From Deltaproteobacteria bacterium (GTDB lineage: Bacteria > Desulfobacterota > Desulfobacteria > Desulfobacterales > QNYZ01): a DNA stretch of 64,000 bases. Positions within the stretch are counted from its first letter, which is position 1; every line of letters begins with the position of its first letter. The stretch lies in contig QNYZ01000061.1 in NCBI GenBank assembly GCA_003973265.1, positions 38,785 to 102,784 of the forward strand, in the 5' to 3' direction. This document shows, piece by piece, positions 57,579 to 64,000 of this stretch. A program made the position numbers and the translations under genes. Below the pieces are notes generated by a model. The model was not told the origin of the DNA, did not search any database, and saw nothing but the letters and a program-made list of their open reading frames with translations.

Positions 57579-57635
57579 TCCGCCTCCCTGGTCCATCGAC
57601 GACAGAAAAGCGTCTGTCAACGATGAAAGGCCTGG

Positions 57636-58757
57636 CTATTCAGGACGATGATAGCCACCGGGCACGCCCTTTTTCGAAAAAACGATCTGCCATAGCTGGT
57701 TGTCTCTGGCCCGGAAGCTGCCTGCACTGCAAAGCAGATAATAGGTCCACATCCGATAGAAACGTTCACCATAGTCGGATGAAAGCTGTGGCCATCCGCG
57801 GGTAAAATTATCGTACCAGGCCATCAGGGTCGTATCGTAATCGGGACCAAGACTGTGCCAGTCTTCGAGAACAAACAGCCCCTCGGCCGCCGTTGTGATC
57901 TGCCGGGCCGAAGGAAGCATTCCATTGGGAAAAACATATCGGGAGATCCATGGGTCGCATGTGGTGGTCGATCGATTCCCCCCGATGGTGTGCAGCAAAA
58001 ACAGCCCACCGGGTTTAAGGCAACGGTCGGCCACCCGCATGAAGGTCCGGTAATTTTTACCCCCCACATGCTCAAACATGCCGATGGAAATAATCCGGTC
58101 AAAGGTCCCGTTCAAGTCCCGGTAATCTTTCAGCGCAATCGAAACAGGGAGCCCCCGGCAATACTCTCTGGCCCGTTTGACCTGCTCGACGGAAACGGTA
58201 ATACCGGTCACATTTACCTGATACTTCTCAGCGGCATACCTGGCAAATCCACCCCAGCCGCAGCCGATATCGAGAACCGTCATTCCCGGCGCCAGCCCCA
58301 CCTTGCGACAGATCAGGTCGAGCTTGGCATTCTGGGCGTCATCGAGGGTGTCAGCCTGACGCCAATACCCGCAGGAATAGTTCATTCCTTTGTCGAGCAT
58401 GATGGCAAACAGATCATTTCCGAGATCGTAATGCCGCCGCCCCACTTCAAAGGCTCTCGATTTTCGTTGCAGGTTGGCGATTTTTGCCTTGACAATTTCG
58501 ACAACCATCTGTTTTGAATAGCGAATTTTTTTATAGAGTTCGTACTTAAGCACTTTATAGAAAAATTGATCGAGGGCGTCGCAGGCCCACCACCCATCCA
58601 TATAGCTTTCACCCAGGGCCAGAGATCCGCCAGCCAGGATCCGCGTGTAAAAGGCCGGGTGGTTTACCCGAATATCCCAGGGTCGATGACCGCCGATCCG
58701 GATGTCGGCCTGATTAAGAATTTTTTCAACCGCTTCTTTGCCGTTCTCAGGGTCCAT
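57636..58757 (-). CDS. cfa: cyclopropane-fatty-acyl-phospholipid synthase
   Basis: A 373-residue SAM-dependent enzyme that adds a methylene bridge to unsaturated acyl chains. The start at 58757 (MDPENGKEA) has GGGAGG 5 nt upstream; an earlier ATG would add 28 poorly conserved residues. Signatures: LGESYMDGWW, HYDLGNDLFAIML, MNYSCGYW, the SAM loop VLDIGCGWGGFARYAA, ISIGMFEHVGGKNYRTFM and FPNGMLPS. It acts at the membrane on phospholipids. It converges with the lipid kinase gene. Confidence 0.94.
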   Translation of the reverse strand: MDPENGKEAVEKILNQADIRIGGHRPWDIRVNHPAFYTRILAGGSLALGESYMDGWWACDALDQFFYKVLKYELYKKIRYSKQMVVEIVKAKIANLQRKSRAFEVGRRHYDLGNDLFAIMLDKGMNYSCGYWRQADTLDDAQNAKLDLICRKVGLAPGMTVLDIGCGWGGFARYAAEKYQVNVTGITVSVEQVKRAREYCRGLPVSIALKDYRDLNGTFDRIISIGMFEHVGGKNYRTFMRVADRCLKPGGLFLLHTIGGNRSTTTCDPWISRYVFPNGMLPSARQITTAAEGLFVLEDWHSLGPDYDTTLMAWYDNFTRGWPQLSSDYGERFYRMWTYYLLCSAGSFRARDNQLWQIVFSKKGVPGGYHRPE

Positions 58758-59009
58758 GAATCCTCCCAGAATTGCAGGATATCCACGAGGGGTCACACAT
58801 TTTTCGGCTGTCAATATAATGCATTCAACCGTACCATGCAACCCGTCGTTATCATAGTGTAAGATCGAATATTCGGACCGGTATCCCGGCGAGACATATG
58901 CGCCCCTGCGTAAATCTTTGCGCCACGAAATATTTATCGGAAAAGGTTTCCAAGGCGCACCGGATGCGCTATGATTTTTTCATCACTTTTCTCAGCGAAA
59001 GGACACCCC

Positions 59010-60020
59010 ATGAACCTTGCCCGATTCCCCCGCCGACGATACACCCAATATCCGACACCTATTGAGAAAGCCTCCCGATTTTCAACCGCGCTGGGCGGGC
59101 CGGACATCTATTTCAAACGTGATGACCTGCTGGGACTGGCCGGCGGCGGCAACAAAACCCGCAAGCTGGAATTTCTCGTGGCCGAAGCCCTCGCCCAGGG
59201 GGCTGATACGTTGATTACCTGCGGCGCGGTCCAGTCGAACCACTGCCGGCTGACATTGGCCGCCGCCGTCAAGGAAGGGTTAAAATGCCGCCTGGTGCTG
59301 GAAGAACGCGTGCCGGGCAGTTATCGCCCGGAGGCCTCAGGGAATAACTTTCTGTTCCGGCTCCTGGGCGTCGAAAAGATCACGGTCGTTCCCGGCGGCA
59401 CGGATATGGAAAACGCCATGGCATCGGCTGCTGACGAACTGGCCACTGAGGGTCGTAGGGCCTACATCATCCCCGGCGGCGGTTCCAATCCGGTCGGGGC
59501 CACCGGGTACGTGGCCTGTGCCGAAGAGGTTCTCTCTCAATTATTTGAAAAGGGCCTGGGTATTGACCGGGTGATCTGCGCCAGTGGCAGTACGGGCACC
59601 CATGCCGGCCTGCTTACCGGTTTTTACGGCAACAACAGCCAGATCAAAGTCGTCGGAATCAATGTGAGCCGGACCAAAGAAGAACAGGAACCGCTGGTAT
59701 ATGATCTTGCCCGGCGCACGGCCGTCCACGTCGGCGTCAAATCAACAATCCCGGAAGAAGCGGTGGTATGCTTCGGCGACTACGTCGGCCCCGGCTACTC
59801 CCTGCCCACACCGGCGATGGTCGAGGCCGTCCGCCTGGTAGCGCAAACCGAAGGCATCCTTCTCGATCCGGTCTACACGGGCAAAGCCATGGCCGGTCTG
59901 ATCGATCTGGTCCGAAAAGGATATTTTAAGAAAGAGGAGAAAATCCTTTTCGTTCACACGGGTGGATCACCGGCCCTGTATGCGTATCAGGATATACTGA
60001 CCGGCGATGAATCCCGATAA
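59010..60020 (+). CDS. D-cysteine desulfhydrase / ACC deaminase-like PLP enzyme
   Basis: A 336-residue fold-type II PLP enzyme. The start at 59010 (MNLARFPRRRYTQYPTPIE) has AAAGGA upstream. The PLP lysine lies in GGGNKTRKLEFLV; CGAVQSNHCRLTLAAA and ASGSTGTHAGLLTGFYG match D-cysteine desulfhydrase and ACC deaminase. The product would be pyruvate, ammonia and sulfide from D-cysteine, or related cleavage; substrate choice cannot be decided here. It has no close operon partner. Confidence 0.88.
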   Translation: MNLARFPRRRYTQYPTPIEKASRFSTALGGPDIYFKRDDLLGLAGGGNKTRKLEFLVAEALAQGADTLITCGAVQSNHCRLTLAAAVKEGLKCRLVLEERVPGSYRPEASGNNFLFRLLGVEKITVVPGGTDMENAMASAADELATEGRRAYIIPGGGSNPVGATGYVACAEEVLSQLFEKGLGIDRVICASGSTGTHAGLLTGFYGNNSQIKVVGINVSRTKEEQEPLVYDLARRTAVHVGVKSTIPEEAVVCFGDYVGPGYSLPTPAMVEAVRLVAQTEGILLDPVYTGKAMAGLIDLVRKGYFKKEEKILFVHTGGSPALYAYQDILTGDESR

Positions 60021-60289
60021 AATCCGGGGGGATGCAGATGACGCGGCCAGGTGCTCACCCATGCCAGGATCAGATTCGACGCCCTTTTTCCGGTCTACCC
60101 GGCTGTCCGGCCGCTGTCGCGCGTTCCATGCGTGATTGACTTGTCATTAAAAGGCGTTAACTTTGATAGAGATACCGCCCTTCATTCCAGCCGATCTGAG
60201 ATTTTCTTTTCTGACACCGTAATCCCGGATTGACTTTCACGACCCAGTAACAGCCATCCGGCAACCGGATCAAACCAGGAGAGACGGAT

Positions 60290-62179
60290 ATGAAACAGAT
60301 GGGAAAGATGCTGCTCACCCGGCCGTCGTTCAAAGAAATCGTCATGGGAAACACCGCCGTGGTCCGGGCCATGGTGGAAGCCGGGACAAAAGTGGTGACG
60401 GCTTATCCCGGCTCTCCCACACCTGAAATCGCCACGGCGATCCTGTCGATTCCGAAACCGGAAAGGCCCTTTTATTTCGAATTTTCGGTAAACGAAAAAG
60501 TGGCCACCGAAGTGGCCTATGGGGCGGCGGTAAACGGCCACCTCTCCACCGTTTTTTTCAAAAGCGTGGGCCTGAACGTGGCGGCGGATACGTTTGTGCA
60601 ACTCAGCCTGGTCAACATTATCGGCGGGATGGTGATTGTGCTGGGAGATGATCCGGGCGCCAACTCCTCGCAAAACGAGCAGGACAACCGGCACTTTGCC
60701 CACATGACGTATACGCCGGTGTTCGAGCCGGCCAACCCGACGGAAGTGTATCATTATTATAAAGCGGCGGCAGAACTCTCACAGCAGCAGCATATGCCCG
60801 TTATCCTGCGGCTGACCACCCATGTCTGTCATGCCAAGGAGAACGTGACGTTTCAAACCTGGAGACGGGAAGATTACGATGCCGCCCCGCGGTTTGACCC
60901 GGCAAACGGCCCTTATATCCCCCTGACGGCGGATACTTCTCCCATGAAACGACAGGCCCTGCGAAACTTGGAAGCGGCGGAAACGGTGGCCAGCCAGACC
61001 GGATTGAACCGGTGGATCGATAATGGAAATAAGAAACGGGGGATCATCACGGCGGGGTTGCCGTTTCTGTCGCTCATGGATGTTCTTCAAACCGCCACAG
61101 CGGACAAGCCGGATATTTTGAAGCTCGGGGTCGTTTATCCCGTGGCCGGAGACTTGATTGAAAAATTTCTCATCGCCCACCGGGAGGTGAAAATCCTCGA
61201 AGAACTCGACAATGAACTGGAAAAAGAGATCAAAATGATCGCTTTTGATAAAAATATCCCGGTTCGGATCATCGGAAAAATGGATAGCGACGATTGGATG
61301 GGGGAATATACGCCGGACAAGGTACACGATGTGTTGCGCAAAGCCTGGCCGGATATGCTTGCTCCCAGAACCGGGCCCGGTCCGATTGACGTGCCGGTGC
61401 CGGACCGGCCGGCCCAGCTCTGCCCCGGCTGCGGGCATCGCAGCGCCTTTCACGCCATCAAACAGGCATTGGCGGATACCGACATCTCGGTGGCCGATAT
61501 CGGTTGCCACACCCTTGGTTACCTGCCCCCCTATGCGCTGGGCCAGCTCCTCATGTGCATGGGGGCGTCCACGGGCATCGGTTCGGGATTATCGCTATTT
61601 AACAACACCCGAAAAGTGGTTGTCTTTATGGGTGATTCCACCTTTTTTCATGCCGGCCTGCCGGGAATTGTCAACGCCGTCTTCAATCAGCACCCCATCA
61701 CCATGATCTTGATGGAAAACGGCACCACCGCCATGACCGGTCACCAGGACCATGCCGCTTCGGGAAAAAATGCCAACCAGACCACCGCGCCCATACCGGT
61801 TCGAAAGGTGCTGGAGGGGTTGGGCGTGCAGCATATTTACGAAGTCGACACCTACCGCCAGGCAAAACTGACGGCCCGGGTCAAACAGGCCGTTTCCGAT
61901 ACCGCCTTCAGCGTCGTGATTGCCAGGCACCCCTGCATGCTCAAATTCGATCGGGAGCAACGACGCGACCTCTCTTTTCAACGACGGCAGGTGGCTATCG
62001 ACCCGGAAAAATGCCGACAAATCCACGATTGTGTGAAGGTGTTTGGTTGCCCCAGCTTCATCCTGAATGACGATGGACAGGTGAAAGTCAATCCCGACCT
62101 CTGCATTGGCGATGGATCGTGTCTGCAGACCTGTCCGGCATCCGCTATTAACGCACCCAAACCGGTATCGGAGGGATAA
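60290..62179 (+). CDS. iorA: indolepyruvate:ferredoxin oxidoreductase, alpha subunit (variant clusters)
   Basis: A 629-residue TPP enzyme that oxidatively decarboxylates aryl-pyruvates to acyl-CoA with ferredoxin. Domains: N-terminal pyruvate-binding part (VVTAYPGSPTPEIA), a middle domain, TPP domain (CPGCGHRSAFHA, MGDSTFFHAGLPGIVNAV) and a C-terminal double ferredoxin domain. The latter is unusual: cluster 1 reads C575-x2-I578-x2-C581-x5-C587 and cluster 2 C605-x2-D608-x2-C611-x3-C615, so the second cysteine of each motif is replaced. AGGAGAG precedes the ATG. iorB follows 6 nt later. Confidence 0.93.
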   Translation: MKQMGKMLLTRPSFKEIVMGNTAVVRAMVEAGTKVVTAYPGSPTPEIATAILSIPKPERPFYFEFSVNEKVATEVAYGAAVNGHLSTVFFKSVGLNVAADTFVQLSLVNIIGGMVIVLGDDPGANSSQNEQDNRHFAHMTYTPVFEPANPTEVYHYYKAAAELSQQQHMPVILRLTTHVCHAKENVTFQTWRREDYDAAPRFDPANGPYIPLTADTSPMKRQALRNLEAAETVASQTGLNRWIDNGNKKRGIITAGLPFLSLMDVLQTATADKPDILKLGVVYPVAGDLIEKFLIAHREVKILEELDNELEKEIKMIAFDKNIPVRIIGKMDSDDWMGEYTPDKVHDVLRKAWPDMLAPRTGPGPIDVPVPDRPAQLCPGCGHRSAFHAIKQALADTDISVADIGCHTLGYLPPYALGQLLMCMGASTGIGSGLSLFNNTRKVVVFMGDSTFFHAGLPGIVNAVFNQHPITMILMENGTTAMTGHQDHAASGKNANQTTAPIPVRKVLEGLGVQHIYEVDTYRQAKLTARVKQAVSDTAFSVVIARHPCMLKFDREQRRDLSFQRRQVAIDPEKCRQIHDCVKVFGCPSFILNDDGQVKVNPDLCIGDGSCLQTCPASAINAPKPVSEG

Positions 62180-62185
62180 AAAGAT

Positions 62186-62782
62186 ATGGTACTCAGTCAG
62201 TTCAACATCTACCTGGCCGGTGTGGGCGGACAGGGCATCGGCCTGATCAGCGAGATTATCCTGCGGGCTGCAGATCATGCCGGACATCCGGTTAAAGGGG
62301 TGGATACCCATGGATTGGCCCAGCGGGGCGGGATTGTTGTCTCGCAAATCCGTATCGGCCAGGACGTTCACTCCCCGCTGATTCCCGCGGGCCGGGCTGA
62401 TCTGGTGGTGGCGCTGGAAAGACACGAAGCCCTGCGGGCGATCGTCGGGGCCTTAAAAACCGGTGGCACTCTGGTTTACTACAATACGGTCTGGCAGCCG
62501 CTGCCGGTGCGCCTCGGCAGCGAGAAACAGGTCAGCAAAGAGACGGTCAGCGATGCCTGCAACCGCCGCCAGATAAAAGAATACCCGGTACTCAAACCGG
62601 ACCTGACTGATCCGCACATGCAAAATATTGCCGTCCTGGCAGTGATTGATCAAGAATCGCTCATCCCCGGTATCAAAACCGGACATTTCATAACCGCCAT
62701 GGAAGATCTCATGGCCGGAGACATGCTGGCCGGAAACCGGCGGCTGTTTCAAGACCGTAAAGGTCTGACAGCCGGGCCCTGA
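62186..62782 (+). CDS. iorB: indolepyruvate:ferredoxin oxidoreductase, beta subunit
   Basis: A 198-residue gamma-domain protein of the 2-oxoacid oxidoreductase family: NIYLAGVGGQGIGLISEIIL at the N terminus, then VKGVDTHGLAQRGGIVVSQIRIG and ADLVVALERHEALR. It binds CoA and pairs with IorA. It lies 6 nt after iorA. The tail is shorter than in some homologues, but all core blocks are present. Confidence 0.93.
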   Translation: MVLSQFNIYLAGVGGQGIGLISEIILRAADHAGHPVKGVDTHGLAQRGGIVVSQIRIGQDVHSPLIPAGRADLVVALERHEALRAIVGALKTGGTLVYYNTVWQPLPVRLGSEKQVSKETVSDACNRRQIKEYPVLKPDLTDPHMQNIAVLAVIDQESLIPGIKTGHFITAMEDLMAGDMLAGNRRLFQDRKGLTAGP

Positions 62783-62899
62783 ACGGATACCCCCGGCGCA
62801 AAAAAAACAGACACCTTTTTCTTAATACCTCTACGGCCACCCGGCTGCTTCTTAAACCAATCAGCCCCGGCAGACCTGAAAATAATGTACCCGCCGGCC

Positions 62900-62930
62900 T
62901 TGACATGTACTTAGGTACAGGGCTTATCTT
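62900..62930 (+). promoter_or_regulatory. MerR-type promoter/operator
   Basis: TTGACA (62900-62905) and TATCTT (62925-62930) have the overlong 19-bp spacer typical of MerR-controlled promoters. In the spacer is the dyad TGTAC-ttag-GTACA (62906-62919). Transcription would begin ~10 nt before the AGGAGG site of the regulator gene, so the regulator appears to control itself and the downstream metal gene. Confidence 0.8.
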
Positions 62931-62947
62931 GCTACAGGAGGGTAAAA

Positions 62948-63346
62948 ATGGAGAAAATGAAGATTGGTCAATTGGCCAAAGAAGCGAATGTAAACCTGGA
63001 AACGATCCGCTATTATGAACGCCGGGGCCTGGTCCCCGCACCTCCCAGAAACACAAGCGGTCACCGAATCTATGCCCGGGACGCATTGAAAAGGGTTGAA
63101 TTTATCAAGCGCTCCCAGGCGCTTGGGTTTTCACTGAAAGAAATTGCCGACCTGTTGTCGTTGCGGGTGGAGCCGGGGACGACCTGCGGTGATATCAAGG
63201 CCCGCGTCGAGGCCAAGATTATCGATATTGAACAAAGAATTACCGATCTTGAAAAAATGAAAGCGGCGCTTTTGCGGATGTCGGGCAAATGCGTAGACCA
63301 GGGTCCCGTAGGCCAGTGCCCGATCCTGGAAGCGCTTTACAGATAA
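62948..63346 (+). CDS. MerR-family metal-responsive regulator
   Basis: A 132-residue regulator with the winged helix at 4-72 (MKIGQLAKEANVNLETIRYYERRGL), a long dimerisation helix (~82-112) and the metal-binding cysteines C80, C115 and C124. Their spacing (C115-x8-C124, GKCVDQGPVGQCP) is like MerR of mercury resistance and ZntR/PbrR types, and unlike CueR. The metal could be Hg(II), Zn, Cd or Pb. AGGAGG precedes the start. A Hg reductase or efflux ATPase is not in the window, which ends shortly after. Confidence 0.92.
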   Translation: MEKMKIGQLAKEANVNLETIRYYERRGLVPAPPRNTSGHRIYARDALKRVEFIKRSQALGFSLKEIADLLSLRVEPGTTCGDIKARVEAKIIDIEQRITDLEKMKAALLRMSGKCVDQGPVGQCPILEALYR

Positions 63347-63378
63347 AAACACCGCGTGCGCCAGCCGGTGTGCACCGA

Positions 63379-63567
63379 ATGAAACACGTAAAAATAGTTT
63401 CCACCTCGTTTTTCCCAACCGGCTGGCTTATTTTGGCCTTCGGCAGCCGGGGTAAAAACGCCGGACAGTTTGAAGGCCCGACCGACGTGGCTGTTGATGC
63501 CGACGGTAACATCTACGTCATCGATCTCGGCAACAACCGGATTGAAAAATTTACACCTCTCAGATAA
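63379..63567 (+). pseudogene. NHL-repeat protein fragment
   Basis: A 62-residue frame. Residues ~20-60 hold one complete NHL repeat (FGSRGKNAGQFEGPTDVAVD then GNIYVIDLGNNRIEKF), whereas NHL proteins need several repeats to form a propeller. It has no ribosome-binding site. It is probably a relic lying between the regulator and the HMA protein gene. Confidence 0.5.
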
Positions 63568-63643
63568 ATATGCGCAGGCGGCCTTTGTACCGATGACACG
63601 ATATTTTTTATAAGCACCTGCAACAGGAGGGTAAAAAACCAAG

Positions 63644-63859
63644 ATGAACACCGCAACATTTAAAGTAGAAGGCATGCATTGTAACGGATGCGCCCAGATC
63701 GTCCGGTCCCTGCTGGAGAAAAAAACCGGCGTGCGTGCGGCCCATGTATCGTTTACAGACGGCGCGACGCGGATTCTCCATGATCCGGAAAGCATCACCG
63801 AAGACCAGCTGGCGGAAGCCATCGAAAAAGCCGGCTACCATGTCGTGGAAAAGGCCTGA
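63644..63859 (+). CDS. heavy-metal-associated (HMA) domain protein
   Basis: A 71-residue CopZ/MerP-like domain with the metal-binding motif GMHCNGC (C12 and C15) and a beta-alpha-beta-beta-alpha-beta fold (TFKVEGMHC, VRAAHVSFTDGATRI, ITEDQLAEAIEKAGYHV). There is no signal peptide, so it is cytoplasmic, unlike periplasmic MerP. AGGAGGG lies upstream at ~63626. It probably shuttles metal ions and is likely under the MerR-type regulator's promoter. Confidence 0.9.
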   Translation: MNTATFKVEGMHCNGCAQIVRSLLEKKTGVRAAHVSFTDGATRILHDPESITEDQLAEAIEKAGYHVVEKA

Positions 63860-63914
63860 TGCCTCGAGGCGCCGTCAACCTGTCAGCCACGGCAGCCCGC
63901 GCGCCGCTGTTATG

Positions 63915-64000
63915 GAGCGAGGAACCGTCAAGCCGGCCGGGCCGGGGGCGGGGCCGGGGCCGGGGCGGGGGGGGGCGCGGGGCGCGGGGGCCCGGCCCCC
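63915..64000. repeat. G/C-only low-complexity tail, probable artefact
   Basis: The last ~65 bases contain almost only G with some C (runs such as GGGGCGGGGGGGGG), ending in a CCCC run. The rest of the window never looks like this. It is best explained by low-quality base calls at a contig end. Confidence 0.7.

Overview
The window looks like a chromosomal segment of an anaerobic, probably sulfate-reducing member of the Desulfobacterota (Desulfobacteraceae/Desulfosarcinaceae-like). This is inferred from gene content: a long single-chain pyruvate:ferredoxin oxidoreductase with a C-terminal extension, indolepyruvate:ferredoxin oxidoreductase, a selenocysteine synthase, two Fe-S/flavin old-yellow-enzyme-type reductases, many sigma-54 regulators and a heme-binding sensor kinase. 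No rRNA, tRNA, CRISPR array or phage was seen. The only mobile element is a decayed IS110 transposase at the left edge. The last ~60 bases are almost pure G/C and look like a contig-end artefact.

Layout. 0.1-7 kb: broken IS110; SLC13-type permease with RCK domains beside a response regulator carrying a degenerate kinase domain; an exported M35-like metallopeptidase and a lipoprotein copy of its N-terminal domain. 7-16.4 kb: one long plus-strand operon, selA - TPR/degenerate GGDEF protein - fmdB-like - hemC - cobA/hemD fusion - moaA - RND exporter. 16.6-25.7 kb: PFOR, a reductase, efp with a coupled small gene, guaA, a coiled-coil membrane protein, larB. 25.7-30.6 kb: a redox group (flavin/Fe-S reductase, thioredoxin-like protein, sigma-54 regulator with a cysteine-rich PAS domain, a 56-residue Cys-rich protein, thioredoxin). 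30.8-37.7 kb: ABC-2 exporter, DUF6951-like protein, lipoprotein plus diguanylate cyclase, radical SAM protein, tail-anchored protein, UspA-like protein.

37.8-43.4 kb is one regulatory-transport unit on the minus strand: heme-c sensor kinase, NtrC-type regulator with a GAFTNA loop, a candidate sigma-54 promoter, a YeiH-type anion exporter with a large insertion, and a 55-residue single-helix membrane protein. 43.5-46.8 kb: PilZ protein, a broken sensor kinase, OYE-family reductase, class IV aminotransferase.

47.2-53.2 kb is the most interesting stretch: a stand-alone receiver protein behind a near-consensus sigma-54 promoter, followed by acyl carrier protein, ketosynthase, lysophospholipid acyltransferase, B12-type radical SAM enzyme and a phytoene-desaturase-like flavoprotein that apparently starts at AUU. 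This set resembles the kind of gene sets proposed for ladderane or other unusual lipid synthesis. Lipid genes continue downstream (lipid kinase, cyclopropane fatty acid synthase). 53.5-63.9 kb: 2TM/LytS/LytTR signalling operon, YitT protein, lipid genes, D-cysteine desulfhydrase-like enzyme, iorAB (IorA lacks the second cysteine in both ferredoxin motifs), and a MerR-type metal regulator with a textbook 19-bp-spacer operator plus an HMA metal-binding protein.
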